A DNA stretch of 64,000 nucleotides from CAZCTC01 sp964501335 (GTDB lineage Bacteria > Chloroflexota > Anaerolineae > B4-G1 > SLSP01): positions 62,001-126,000 of the forward strand of contig CAZCTC010000011.1 in NCBI GenBank assembly GCA_964501335.1, read 5' to 3'. Under the pieces are notes generated by a model, which made no database searches, was not told the DNA's origin, and worked only from the letters and a program-made list of their open reading frames with translations. Positions 24,791 through 33,653 of the stretch are shown piece by piece (position 1 is the stretch's first letter; each line of letters begins with the position of its first letter). The position numbers and the translations under genes are program-made.

Positions 24791-25390
24791 ATGGGCGGCT
24801 TTATTTTTATTCTGGTTTTGGGGCTGGGGGCGGCGGCTTTTTGGCTGCTGACGAAGATTTCTCCTGCGTCTCGGGATAAAAAGCTGGAGGTAGCGATTCG
24901 GCGCGATCCACGTCTCAAGCCGTTCGACCGGCATGGTCTTTATAGCCCGTTTACGCCGGTTATGGGGATTGTCGAGCTGATCCTGTGGTCGCTGGTTGCA
25001 GTGGCCTTGATGGGAGGCCTGGGATGGGCGGAATTTGCTTATATCCGCTTACTTCTACTTTATCGGGGAATCAATCTCTGGCCCGGGTTGCTTTTGGGCG
25101 TGGCGATTTTTGTGGTGGGGGTAATGGCGTGGGGGTTGGTGCCGGAATATAAACGGGCCTGGCGGTTGAATCGAGAGGGGGTGGATACCACGACGTTGAT
25201 CGTGGATCTTTTTGAGAAACGGGCCGAGCCCCGAACCCCTAAGACTTATAACGTTGCCTATGATTTGAAGGGGCAGGGAACGATCAGCCATGAGATCAGT
25301 TGGTGGTTGTACCAACGGTTGAAGGTGGGGGAGCCGATTGGGTTACGTTATATCCCTTGTGACCCTCAAATCTTTCGACCGCGGTGGTGA
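24791..25390 (+). CDS. Short DUF3592-type membrane protein
   Basis: 199 residues from ATG 24791, preceded by AGGAGGGCAGATAAG; the longer frame from 24674 is a shadow in the previous gene. Helices at about 3-20, 55-80 and 90-112, then one DUF3592-like domain ending LRYIPCDPQIFRPRW. The first of the two domains seen in its relatives is missing, so this is a one-domain form. It is coupled to the propeller-like gene just upstream. Confidence 0.65.
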   Translation: MGGFIFILVLGLGAAAFWLLTKISPASRDKKLEVAIRRDPRLKPFDRHGLYSPFTPVMGIVELILWSLVAVALMGGLGWAEFAYIRLLLLYRGINLWPGLLLGVAIFVVGVMAWGLVPEYKRAWRLNREGVDTTTLIVDLFEKRAEPRTPKTYNVAYDLKGQGTISHEISWWLYQRLKVGEPIGLRYIPCDPQIFRPRW

Positions 25391-25628
25391 TTTTAGATGT
25401 GCGCGGTCATTTTAGCGTTTCGCAAAGGGCTTTGGCTTGGCTCGAAGCGACGCGCGGTGCGAAGCAGGCGGAGAGAGTTTCTTTGTTCCTATTTTGGGCG
25501 GCTTCAGAAAGCCGCCCAAAATAGGGGCTTTTTTCCAGACTAACCGCACAGGTCGGATTTTTTGCGTTTAAAAAGGGCAGTTATACAATTCTGGTAGGAA
25601 AAATTTTCCTGAAAGTGAAGAGAACGCC
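25391..25628. repeat. Forward hairpin composite between the two duplicated units
   Basis: Boxes GCGTTTCGCAA and GCGACGCGCGG, hairpin 25488-25504/25509-25525 (perfect 17-bp stem, CAGA loop), then the CAGACTAACCGCACAGGTCGG tail. GAAGAGAACGCC just ahead of 25629 is the ribosome site of the next gene. Confidence 0.8.
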
Positions 25629-26474
25629 ATGGTAAAGTTACCGCCCTGTCGTTTGTTTATGATTATGGCCCGCGAGGCTCCGCGGGCCGTTATTTTTCGC
25701 CGGGGACCCTCGAAATTTGTCGAGTTGATCCTCTGGCATACCGATACGGATGAATTTATCCGCGGGCAGTGGTTCAAAGGCCGGATTTATGAGCGGTCGG
25801 CCGATCTTTCGCCGGACGGCAGCAAGTTGATCTATTTCGCTGCTCAGATTACGCCGGAGACGTGGGCGGCTGGGGAGGATCGCTGGACGGCGATCAGCAA
25901 GCCGCCCTATCTGACGGCGCTGGCTTTCTGGATGGAAGGCGGCGGGGGGCTGTTCGAGGACAATCGAACGGTTGTTTTGCCTTTTGATCCTGACCCGGCT
26001 AAGGCCCATTTTCAGCGGGTTCCGAAAGGGCTTACCGTTCACTTCCGTAAGTGGGAGCGGAATGAGGATATCTATGCTTCGGGTGACAAAGCGCGGTTCG
26101 ATCGCGCCGGCTGGATTGTGCGGCAGGCGGGGATTCTCAAAGGGTGGTTTAAAGGAACCGAGCGGCCGGAAATTCGGGAGCGGTGGAATCCATCCGGACA
26201 CTATGCGATTTTGTTGACGCGTTGGATGGAGACTTATCACTATTACGAGTCTTTCCAGGTGGTCAATCGGGCGGGAGAGCCGGTGGTGGATACGCAGGGA
26301 GTTTCCTGTGCGGATTGGGATCAACGGGGGCGGCTGGTGCTGCTCAAAGAGGGCCGGGTGTGGATCGGTGCGGAAGATATTGTGGGGCAGTCACTCCGGA
26401 TGCGCGAGTTGGCAAACTTCAATGAGGATCGGTTTGAGCCGGTGGTCGCGCCGGACTGGGCGAAGGTGTGGTAG
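25629..26474 (+). CDS. Propeller-like protein, copy 2 of a pair
   Basis: 281 residues. It shares with copy 1 the opening MAREAPRAVIF, LILWHTDTDEF.RGQWFKG, AISKPPYLTALAFW, DWDQRGRLVLLKEGRVWIG and FEPVVAPDWAKVW. A central stretch (residues 130-195) is longer and diverged. No signal peptide. A segment SGHYAILLTRWMETYHYYESFQVVN adds a strand pair similar to the lipoprotein at 13973. Function unknown; cytoplasmic or membrane-bound by partner is likely. Followed by a DUF3592 gene 54 bp later. Confidence 0.55.
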   Translation: MVKLPPCRLFMIMAREAPRAVIFRRGPSKFVELILWHTDTDEFIRGQWFKGRIYERSADLSPDGSKLIYFAAQITPETWAAGEDRWTAISKPPYLTALAFWMEGGGGLFEDNRTVVLPFDPDPAKAHFQRVPKGLTVHFRKWERNEDIYASGDKARFDRAGWIVRQAGILKGWFKGTERPEIRERWNPSGHYAILLTRWMETYHYYESFQVVNRAGEPVVDTQGVSCADWDQRGRLVLLKEGRVWIGAEDIVGQSLRMRELANFNEDRFEPVVAPDWAKVW

Positions 26475-26528
26475 GTTACTTTGTCTGTTACGAATTTGAG
26501 ATTTTGTATTGGATAAAATGAGGTCGTG

Positions 26529-27260
26529 ATGGACGAAACCTTGTGGTTCAAAACGTTTGTTCTCGATTTAACAATTTTATTGTTTGTGGTTTCGATTGTT
26601 GTCGTTGTAACCACGATCGTGGTTTATCGGGTTGCTCAACGTAAATCGCTTACGTTTGGGTTGAAAGAGGCCTGGCTTGAACGTATTCGGCATCCCGGGC
26701 GTGGATATATAGCGGCGGCTCCCGTGATGACCACAACTGATGCGGAAGCTGCCAATGGGGTTGTTTTGGCGTTTGCTTTGATTGTGGGCGGTTTTAGTGG
26801 GTATTTTCAGTGGATCAATATTCGAGAAGCCTGGTTGCTCGGTTCTCAAGGGGTAGTGGAGCAGAGAGAGCTGGCGGAGGTTGTCTATGTTCCTGAGAAT
26901 CCGGAAATTTTTCGTCTTCGGGCTCATTATCAGCCCGGATCAGTCAATACGGATCCTGGTGTATTCGGCGGTTCAATTGCTTTAATTTTTCTGGTGTTGA
27001 GTTGGGGTTTTAACATGGAGTATGACCGTGCCGTGCGGTTGCAGCAGGAAGGTGTCAGAGCTTCGTGTCAAGTTTTGAATCTTTATGAAATGCGGGGCCC
27101 TAAGGGCGGCGAGAGCTACTATGTTGTCTATAGATTGCCGAATCATTGGGGAATTTGCCATTTTATTTCTAAGGAACAGTATCGGCGTTTACGGATGGGG
27201 GAGAGTTTTACCGTACGGTATGTACCCGATGATCCGCGAATTTTTCGGCCGGAGTGGTGA
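26529..27260 (+). CDS. DUF3592-type membrane protein with internally deleted first domain
   Basis: 243 residues from ATG 26529. Helices at about 10-35, 75-100 and 140-165. Compared with 28574-29440, about 55 residues are missing between GVVEQ and VVYVPENPEIF in the first domain, so only its edges remain; the second domain is complete and ends RYVPDDPRIFRPEW. The frame is open and coding-like, so it may still be made. It overlaps by a few bases a remnant of another copy. Confidence 0.65.
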   Translation: MDETLWFKTFVLDLTILLFVVSIVVVVTTIVVYRVAQRKSLTFGLKEAWLERIRHPGRGYIAAAPVMTTTDAEAANGVVLAFALIVGGFSGYFQWINIREAWLLGSQGVVEQRELAEVVYVPENPEIFRLRAHYQPGSVNTDPGVFGGSIALIFLVLSWGFNMEYDRAVRLQQEGVRASCQVLNLYEMRGPKGGESYYVVYRLPNHWGICHFISKEQYRRLRMGESFTVRYVPDDPRIFRPEW

Positions 27261-27436
27261 TTTTTACCTTTCATCGGGGCAGTTATACGATTTTTAAAAC
27301 GGTACGTCATTCGATCAGTCCCTATCGCCACGATCATCTTCATGTCGGGCAGCGCATTCCCTTGTGGTATGTGCCGGCGGAACCTAAAATTTTTCGGCCC
27401 GATTGGGAAAGGGCGGAGCAATTGGAGATCGATTAA
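27254..27436 (+). pseudogene. C-terminal remnant of a DUF3592 paralog
   Basis: About 60 codons match only the last part of the family: TVRHSIS, HVGQRIPLWYVPAEP and KIFRPDW. The membrane helices and first domain are absent. It begins within the end of the preceding gene and has no ribosome site of its own. It most likely remains from recombination between tandem copies. Confidence 0.65.
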
Positions 27437-27476
27437 CCGGGTCAGAAATTTTCAGATCATGTGAAAGGAGGATTCT

Positions 27477-28343
27477 ATGGGGTCAAGTTTTCACTTGTTG
27501 TTGATTGTGGCCGGTTTTCTGGGGGCGCTTGGTTTGGGGATGGTCTGGATGTCGTTTTTCTCGGTGCGATGGGGGCCCTGGGATGCCGAACGGATAGAGT
27601 CTTTGATCAAACAGGCCCGAGAGGATAAGGTCTATCTGGCCCTGCTTCCGGTGCCCGAGCCCTGGAAACCGGCACTCATCGGGATGGTGGGGCTGGTGAT
27701 TGGGCTTGGGGTTGGGGGCGGCATGGGGTATGTGCAATGGATTGCGGTTCGGGAATCTAATTTACTGGCCGCTCGAGGGGTGGTTACGGTGGCGCAGATC
27801 GAGGATTTGTCCGCTCACACCAGTTCCAAGGGCCGCAGCTCCTATTCTATGAAATATCTTTTTTATCCTCAGGCGGGGACTGCGGGGGCAGAAGCTGTGA
27901 AGGTTTCGGAGAATATTTCCGGCCGTTATTATTATTCTAAAGAGGTCGGCGATGTGATTGAGGTTATTTACGTTCCCGAGGAACCCACGATTGCTCGCGT
28001 TCGGGAGCTGTATCACAAGGGGGAGATTTTTGTTTTTCCGAGCATTTTGGGCGGCTTCATTGCTTTGGTCAGTCTGTTGGTGGCCTGGGCCAATGCTCTG
28101 GAATATGGCCATGCGGTAAGGCTGAAAGCGGAAGGCATTGCGGGAGAATCGAGGATTGTGGATCTCTATTTTGAGAAGGGGAGAAAGAGCAAGCAAAGCT
28201 ATTATATGGCCTATGAATTGCCGAACCGGGTGGTTGTCTGTCATTGGATTCGCCATGATTTGTATAAGCAATTAAAAATTGGGGATTCGGTCTCTTTGCT
28301 TTATGTGCCCGACGATCCCCGGATTTATCGCCTGCAAGATTAA
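27477..28343 (+). CDS. Two-domain DUF3592-type membrane protein
   Basis: 288 residues, start fixed by GAAAGGAGGATTCT. Helices at about 5-28, 60-85 and 180-205. Both domains are present, with paired-aromatic strands (SYSMKYLFYPQ, SYYMAYELPN) and YVPEEPTIARV / YVPDDPRIYRLQD at their ends. The final RPEW of the family is replaced by RLQD, just where the next remnant begins, which suggests a recombination junction. Closest relative is 29473-30342. Function unknown. Confidence 0.7.
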   Translation: MGSSFHLLLIVAGFLGALGLGMVWMSFFSVRWGPWDAERIESLIKQAREDKVYLALLPVPEPWKPALIGMVGLVIGLGVGGGMGYVQWIAVRESNLLAARGVVTVAQIEDLSAHTSSKGRSSYSMKYLFYPQAGTAGAEAVKVSENISGRYYYSKEVGDVIEVIYVPEEPTIARVRELYHKGEIFVFPSILGGFIALVSLLVAWANALEYGHAVRLKAEGIAGESRIVDLYFEKGRKSKQSYYMAYELPNRVVVCHWIRHDLYKQLKIGDSVSLLYVPDDPRIYRLQD

Positions 28344-28515
28344 TCATTATGTGGTTTATAAATTGTCCCCAAATATGAAAATCTGTCATTTGATCGAGGG
28401 GCGACTTTACCGGCGTTTGAAAGTAGGGGATTCTGTGCGCGTGCGTTTTTTGCCGGACGATCCCAGGATTTTCCGGCCGAATTGGGGAAGCCTGGGGACA
28501 TTGAAACGTAAGTAG
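28339..28515 (+). pseudogene. Second C-terminal remnant of a DUF3592 paralog
   Basis: The frame reads INHYVVYKLSPNMKICHLI, LKVGDSVRVRFLPDD and RIFRPNW, the last half of the second domain only. It lies directly against the stop of the gene before it. A 58-bp spacer then leads to the next full copy. Confidence 0.65.
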
Positions 28516-28573
28516 CCGAAGATTTTACGGGCCTTGGGAAACAGGCCCGACGGTAAAGGAAAGGATGGGCTTT

Positions 28574-29440
28574 ATGAGTCAGATGGTGTGGGGGGTTATT
28601 GGTGTGGGAGTTGCGCTGATCACATTGCTGATAGGCGTGCTCATTTATCTTTTTTTTCAGGGTAACAACCTGTCGGCGAGTCGGCTGAACAAAATCGGTA
28701 ACGTTTCCGGCGGAAATCGAGCGAACAAAGTTCGGGTGGAGCCGGTGTTGCCGAAGATTTTTCCGGTGATTGGGATTATGGTTTTCCTGGTAATTGTTGC
28801 CAGGGCGGTGGCGGTGGCGGGGTACTGGCAGTGGTGCGCCATTCGGGAGGCCGATTTGCTGCGTACTCAGGGCGTGGTGGTTCAGGGCGTGATTACCGAG
28901 AAGCATGTTCATGTGGGGGCAAAGGGTGCGAGAACGTATTATATTTCCTATGCTTTTATTCCCAGGGAAATTCCATCCTCAGAGATCAGTGATTTTTTGA
29001 GTGTGTCGCCCTGGTTTTATTCCTCAGTGGAGCAGGGAAATCCTCTGGATATTCTTTATGTGCATAGCGATCCGTGGATCCATCGGGTGCAAATGTTTTA
29101 TACCTTGGGAGATTTCAGCCCTTCGGGCGGGATTATTTGCAGCGTGGTTGTTCTGGTCGCCCTGTTTTTTATATGGATATTGATACGGGAGTATGACCGG
29201 TCGGCGCGATTGGATCGGGAAGGGGTGGAGGGGAGTGCCTGGGTTACCGATTTGTCAACGGAGACCGATGCCAAGGGGCAGACAACCTGCTATGTGGTTT
29301 ATGAAATAGCCCAATCCTTTACGGTTCGTCATACCATCAGCAAGGACATGTACGGACGATTGAAGGTGGGGATGTCTGTACCGGTACGTTATGTGCCGAA
29401 CGATCCCAGAATTTTCCGGCCGAATTGGGGAAATTTGTGA
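28574..29440 (+). CDS. Two-domain DUF3592-type membrane protein, close relative of 2449-3330
   Basis: 288 residues from ATG 28574, chosen over 28565 because the AAAGG site is at a proper distance and the start then aligns with the paralog at 2449. Helices at about 5-28, 58-83 and 180-200. The two proteins share IREADLLRTQGVVVQG, the ILYV strand, the third helix and the AQSFTVRHTISK / PQSFVVRHTISR segment. It ends RYVPNDPRIFRPNW. Its DNA similarity to the distant copy marks a duplication that moved 26 kb. Confidence 0.72.
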   Translation: MSQMVWGVIGVGVALITLLIGVLIYLFFQGNNLSASRLNKIGNVSGGNRANKVRVEPVLPKIFPVIGIMVFLVIVARAVAVAGYWQWCAIREADLLRTQGVVVQGVITEKHVHVGAKGARTYYISYAFIPREIPSSEISDFLSVSPWFYSSVEQGNPLDILYVHSDPWIHRVQMFYTLGDFSPSGGIICSVVVLVALFFIWILIREYDRSARLDREGVEGSAWVTDLSTETDAKGQTTCYVVYEIAQSFTVRHTISKDMYGRLKVGMSVPVRYVPNDPRIFRPNWGNL

Positions 29441-29472
29441 TCGAATGAGGTAGGGGGCATCAGGAGGATTCT

Positions 29473-30342
29473 ATGAGTTTAGGGGGGCAGCTGGTTGTAG
29501 GTGGCGTGATTTTCATTTTGGTGACTGTTGTCATGTTGATTTGGGCTGTGTCTTATTCTGCCTCACAGCGAAATAAGTTTACGTCCGCACGGTGGGCGGG
29601 TCTGATCAAAGAGGCCGAGAAACATAAAGTTTATTTGCCCATTAATCCGGTCTCGACGCCTGGGATTGCGGTGTTGTGGGGATTCGTGGCGATGGCGGTG
29701 GCTTTGTTTTCCGGGGGATATGGCGGTTATTTTCAATGGAAGGCCGTTCGGGAGGCCGATTTGCTGGCTCGACTGGGGGTGACGGCTCAGGCGCAGGTGA
29801 TCAGTCACCGGGTCCAACAGGGATCTAAAGGCAGCAAGAGTTATTATGTGAAATATACTTTTTTTCCGCGGTCCGGGGAGATTTCCTCGGGGGAGGTGAC
29901 AAAGGAAGAAAGCGTTTCTTCTGATTATTATGCTTCCGTGAATCCCGGCGATGAGATTCAGATTATTTATGTTCCCGAGGAACCGGGCGTTTCCCAGATT
30001 ATGGCTTTGTATCATAAGGGATCGTTTACAGTCTGGCCGGGCATTATCGGCGGCGTGATCGCTTTGATTGCTTTGATGCTGGCCTGGGGACAGCAGATGG
30101 AATATGGGCGGGCGATGCGATTGGAGCAGGAGGGGATTGAGGGGCAATCGACGGTTAAGGATCTCTATTTCGAGACGGGGTCGAAAGGCGCCAGGACTTA
30201 TTATGTCGCTTATGAGTTGCCCAATCGGATGGTTATCCGCCATTCGGTCAATGAGGGGCTGTATAAACGGTTAAGGCTGGGAGATCCGATTCCCTTGCGT
30301 TATGTTCCCGATGAGCCTGCGATTTTCCGGCCGCAATGGTAG
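29473..30342 (+). CDS. Two-domain DUF3592-type membrane protein
   Basis: 289 residues, with AGGAGGATTCT before the ATG, the same leader as at 27477. Helices at about 10-30, 65-88 and 180-205; both domains are intact with KSYYVKYTFFPR and RTYYVAYELPNRM strands and LRYVPDEPAIFRPQW at the end. The next gene begins two bases past its stop codon, so translation is probably coupled. Confidence 0.72.
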   Translation: MSLGGQLVVGGVIFILVTVVMLIWAVSYSASQRNKFTSARWAGLIKEAEKHKVYLPINPVSTPGIAVLWGFVAMAVALFSGGYGGYFQWKAVREADLLARLGVTAQAQVISHRVQQGSKGSKSYYVKYTFFPRSGEISSGEVTKEESVSSDYYASVNPGDEIQIIYVPEEPGVSQIMALYHKGSFTVWPGIIGGVIALIALMLAWGQQMEYGRAMRLEQEGIEGQSTVKDLYFETGSKGARTYYVAYELPNRMVIRHSVNEGLYKRLRLGDPIPLRYVPDEPAIFRPQW

Positions 30343-30343
30343 A

Positions 30344-30721
30344 ATGGTGCCTAAAATTAATTCCAATGCGGTAGCCGGGAGCTGGTTGAAGGCGATTTTT
30401 GTATTATCATGGGGAATCCCTCTGCTGGGTTGGATTGTCGAAAGTGGAGTGCGCCTGTTCTTGCCCGGATTTTCCTGGCCGGCCGGTTGGATTTATGGGG
30501 CTTTGTTTCCCGGCGGCGCGGTTTTGTTGCTGGCGGGAGGCTTGCTGGCCGTAGAGTTGATCCAGGACGCCCGGATCGAGCGGCATTATCGAGACGCTAC
30601 TGCAAAAAGCCGGGTGCGGTTGGCCTCGGGGCTGTTTGAATGTCAGGCCTGCGGCTGTACGCAGGTTAAGGAGACGGAGCGCCGATGTCCTGTCTGTGGA
30701 AATTCCTGGCCTGAAGGTTGA
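30344..30721 (+). CDS. Membrane protein with C-terminal zinc ribbon
   Basis: 125 residues from ATG 30344, adjoining the stop of the DUF3592 gene. Two membrane helices (about 14-36 and 44-70) are followed by a short soluble tail with a rubredoxin-type ribbon: CQACGC and CPVCG, spaced 15 residues apart. Such tails bind zinc and may contact proteins or nucleic acid. It is the only non-DUF3592 gene inside this part of the array, and its tight spacing suggests a shared role. No family name is certain. Confidence 0.6.
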   Translation: MVPKINSNAVAGSWLKAIFVLSWGIPLLGWIVESGVRLFLPGFSWPAGWIYGALFPGGAVLLLAGGLLAVELIQDARIERHYRDATAKSRVRLASGLFECQACGCTQVKETERRCPVCGNSWPEG

Positions 30722-30753
30722 GCCGGAACGGGATTGCTTTATAAAGGAGAGCT

Positions 30754-31536
30754 GTGAGCAACATCGATGAACGTCCGAAGATTTATTTGCTGTTACGGCC
30801 GGCGATGACGATCCGGGATGCGATGCTCTGGATGGTCGTTGCTGTGTTGGTGGGAATGATGTCGTTGGGGATTGGAATTCATGTATTGGGTCGTATGGTT
30901 TGGGAAGACGATTTGCTCAATACTCAAAGTGTTGTGACGGATGGGCAGATCAAGGAGCGCTGGTCTGTCCATAACAGCAAAGGGGGGGCGACTTATTATG
31001 TGGTTTATACATTCGTCCCGACCGTGGGGAGTTATCTGCCGCCGTTAATCGAAAAAAGGGAGACGGTTTCCTGGGAATTTTACGATCTCCAGGATGTCGG
31101 GGATTCAATTCAGATCATCTATGTGCCCGATCGCCCTCAGATTTCACGCATCCAGGCTCTATACCCACAAAAGCAGCCTCGTTTCTGGCCGTCGATTTTA
31201 GGAGGCGATGTTCAATTCTGGCCGTTGCTGGTGGGAATTGTGGGGGCCTTGATTGCCGGATTGTTTGCCGGGGTGTACAAGGTGGAATACGATCACGCGG
31301 TACGGTTGGAACGTGAAGGCGTAGGGGTAAAAGCGGAGTTGCTGGATCTTTTTGTCGACAAAGGCGGCAAGACCTGTTATGTGGCCTATGCCATTCCAGG
31401 AAAGCGGGCCGTGCGTCATTCGGTTTCCCGTCAGCTTTACGAGCGCTTGCAGGTGGGAGATTCCCTTACGGTGTGGTATGTTCCGCGCGACCCGCGTATT
31501 TTTCGGCCCGAATGGAGTGACAGGAGAATCGTTTGA
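30754..31536 (+). CDS. Two-domain DUF3592-type membrane protein
   Basis: 260 residues, GTG start with AAAGGAGAGCT. Helices at about 23-48 and 150-175; the first domain has GATYYVVYTFVP and IIYVPDRPQISRI, the second KTCYVAYAIPG and VWYVPRDPRIFRPEW. The N-terminal membrane segment is shorter than in neighbouring copies. Same transcript as the flanking genes by spacing. Confidence 0.7.
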   Translation: MSNIDERPKIYLLLRPAMTIRDAMLWMVVAVLVGMMSLGIGIHVLGRMVWEDDLLNTQSVVTDGQIKERWSVHNSKGGATYYVVYTFVPTVGSYLPPLIEKRETVSWEFYDLQDVGDSIQIIYVPDRPQISRIQALYPQKQPRFWPSILGGDVQFWPLLVGIVGALIAGLFAGVYKVEYDHAVRLEREGVGVKAELLDLFVDKGGKTCYVAYAIPGKRAVRHSVSRQLYERLQVGDSLTVWYVPRDPRIFRPEWSDRRIV

Positions 31537-31551
31537 AAGTGGGAGATTTCA

Positions 31552-32202
31552 ATGATTTTCGAGCGGTCTGGGAAGAGGTTTGAACAGAATGGAGTGAACG
31601 GTTTTATGGATGAGCATGATTTGGGGACGCGAGTGAGATTGGCGGCAGGCTTTATCCTGGTCCTTGGGCTGTTGTTGTGGGGTCTGTTTAACACCCTGTC
31701 GTTCGAGGATCAGGGGAACTTGATGAAAATCTTTTTTAAGTACGAACTTTTTATCAGTCTGGGCTTGTTGTTGTTAATTCTATCTGTCTTAAAATTTGTT
31801 TTGCAAGGATCTGCCCGTTGGTGGCGATCATTTCCCGCAGGGCGGCGGACTGATTCCGGGTATATGCGTTATAAGCGAGAGTATGACCTCTATTTGTTGC
31901 GCCAGAAGGAAGCACACGCTAAACGTTTGGGGACCGCTCTTCCGGAAACGGCGGCGTTTAATAATGAGACTTCCTCAGAACGGATTTTGCCGGATGGAAC
32001 GATCCCTGGCGTGGTGGTGGAGCTTGTTGTGGAGCATGAAACCCGGATTCATTATGTGATTTTCGATATTCCGGGGCATGTCACTCTGCGGAAAGCGGTC
32101 AGTGTGCCGATTTTCAACTGCCTGAAAGTGGGTGATGTGATTGCTTTGCGGCCACATCCTGAAGAGTCAGGAAGCTTCCTGGCTGAATGGGAAGATGCCT
32201 GA
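31552..32202 (+). CDS. Diverged DUF3592-like membrane protein, last of the array
   Basis: 216 residues. Two helices (about 28-50 and 62-85) precede a soluble part with one recognisable, diverged domain: VVELVVEHETRIHYVIFDI, LKVGDVIALRPHPEESGSF. The paired-Tyr strand and the FRPxW end are altered. A start at 31606 (MDEHDLG) is a real alternative, as both have weak ribosome sites. It ends in a one-base overlap with the next possible start at 32202. Confidence 0.55.
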   Translation: MIFERSGKRFEQNGVNGFMDEHDLGTRVRLAAGFILVLGLLLWGLFNTLSFEDQGNLMKIFFKYELFISLGLLLLILSVLKFVLQGSARWWRSFPAGRRTDSGYMRYKREYDLYLLRQKEAHAKRLGTALPETAAFNNETSSERILPDGTIPGVVVELVVEHETRIHYVIFDIPGHVTLRKAVSVPIFNCLKVGDVIALRPHPEESGSFLAEWEDA

Positions 32203-33653
32203 TGCCGAAAAAGGCAGAGGGGGTGGATTTAATGAGGCCCAATTTTCGCGTGCTTTCCGAGGCGCGCGAAAATTGGAATAAAAAGCTTTTTTTTCTGCTG
32301 CCGTTGTTGACCGTAGTGCTGCGTACGGTCTGGCTGGTCGTTTTTCCTAACAATCCGGTTGAGCCGGTCGATGCGCGTGGTTTTCAGCAGCTGGCGCACA
32401 ATCTGGCGGCCGGCAACGGTTTTTCGATGGACCCGGCGGCTCCTTTCTGTCCGGCGCTGGTCCGGACTCCGCTTTATCCCTTCTATCTGACCGGTATCTA
32501 TGCTCTTTTGGGTGAAGATCCGGCTCGCGCGGTCCTTTTCAGTTTGCTGTTGGAAGCGCTTACAACGGCCCTGGTGGTGCGACTGGGGCGCACCTTGAGC
32601 GGCCGCCCCGGCGGAGCGCTGGCCGGTCTGCTCTATGCGTTCAATTTTACGACACCGCATTATGCCGGCGCTTTGTGGTCGGAGACGCTGTTGTTGCCTT
32701 TGATGGCTGCGGCGCTCTGGGCGACGTTGACGGGATGGCGCCGTCCGGGTCGGCGTACGGCGGCTCTGGCCGGATTGAGTTGGGGCCTGGTAGTGTTGAC
32801 CAAGCCAAATTTTCAATACCTGGCGCTGGCGATGGCCGGGCTGTGGTGGTTGGCTTCACGCCGGCAACGCTGGACGACGGCATTCTTTGGGCTGGGAATC
32901 ATGGCGGCGGTGGGGCCCTGGCTGATTTACAACGATCAGATTTCCGGCCGCTGGATGCTCTCGACCGCATTTGAAGAAAATCTCTCCCGGGTTAGTGCGG
33001 TGGCGACGTTGGCGGCCGTCAGAGAGACGCCGGCTGAGCCGTGGACTCCTACCTGGGAAGTCTTTTACATGGAGATTGTGGGACAGGCTGCCGACCGTTA
33101 CGGATGGACGGTGTGGGACGACGCTCAACTTTCCTGCCGCGAGCGGGAGGAACACCATCGGCAGATTGCCGTTGTGGCGGGCGAGGTGACCCGCGCTCAT
33201 CCGTTGGAGATGCTGGGCGCTCATCTTTGGGGCGTCGGGCATAGTCTGTGGGACCCCGGTCATGCCCGGCTTTACCTGCTTTTGACTGGACGCAGCTGGG
33301 AATCGACCGGCGTCGTGGAGGATATCTGGGTTCGGATGGGCGAGTCGCTGCGGATCTGGGCGGTGGGCGATGCTCTGTATGTTTTCTGGATGGAGCGGGT
33401 GGTGCGGATCCCCTGGGATGCCGCGCTTTTGTGGTGGGGATTGGGGATCGGGCGGTTGGGTTTGTGGTATGCCGGGCTGCGGGGGGCTGGACGGCTGCGG
33501 CGGCGTTGGCCCGCGGCCCTGGCTCTCATCGGGGTGATCGGCTATTGCATCGGTCTGGCCGGTCCGATTGCCTATGATCGTTTTTACCTGCCGGCCATCC
33601 CGGCGGTCATTACCCTGGTGGTAGTGGGGATTTTCAGCGGAAGCAGACAGTAG
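32202..33653 (+). CDS. Membrane glycosyltransferase-like protein (GT39/ArnT-type fold)
   Basis: 483 residues with about ten membrane helices. The first loop has VDARGFQQLAHNLAAGNG, the place where GT39/GT83 (PMT/ArnT) enzymes keep the catalytic Asp and the start of a substrate loop; further helices and a C-terminal soluble-loop pattern fit. These enzymes move a sugar from a lipid carrier to an acceptor outside the membrane. The start is uncertain: 32202 overlaps the preceding stop, 32232 has AGAGGGGG upstream, and a hairpin repeat (32240-32275) is translated as the N-terminal tail. The gene closes the DUF3592 array but is probably unrelated to it. Confidence 0.72.
   Translation: MPKKAEGVDLMRPNFRVLSEARENWNKKLFFLLPLLTVVLRTVWLVVFPNNPVEPVDARGFQQLAHNLAAGNGFSMDPAAPFCPALVRTPLYPFYLTGIYALLGEDPARAVLFSLLLEALTTALVVRLGRTLSGRPGGALAGLLYAFNFTTPHYAGALWSETLLLPLMAAALWATLTGWRRPGRRTAALAGLSWGLVVLTKPNFQYLALAMAGLWWLASRRQRWTTAFFGLGIMAAVGPWLIYNDQISGRWMLSTAFEENLSRVSAVATLAAVRETPAEPWTPTWEVFYMEIVGQAADRYGWTVWDDAQLSCREREEHHRQIAVVAGEVTRAHPLEMLGAHLWGVGHSLWDPGHARLYLLLTGRSWESTGVVEDIWVRMGESLRIWAVGDALYVFWMERVVRIPWDAALLWWGLGIGRLGLWYAGLRGAGRLRRRWPAALALIGVIGYCIGLAGPIAYDRFYLPAIPAVITLVVVGIFSGSRQ
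32240..32275. repeat. Hairpin of the dispersed family within the 5' coding region
   Basis: Arms 32240-32255 and 32260-32275 (two mismatches), TCCG loop, followed by A- and T-rich DNA. It lies across the first codons of the glycosyltransferase gene and encodes a charged N-terminal tail before the first helix. Confidence 0.6.

Noticed and set aside
24040..26474. Propeller-like pair as TolB homologs
   Set aside because: No signal peptide, no Pal or Tol genes nearby, and blade motifs do not match TolB closely.
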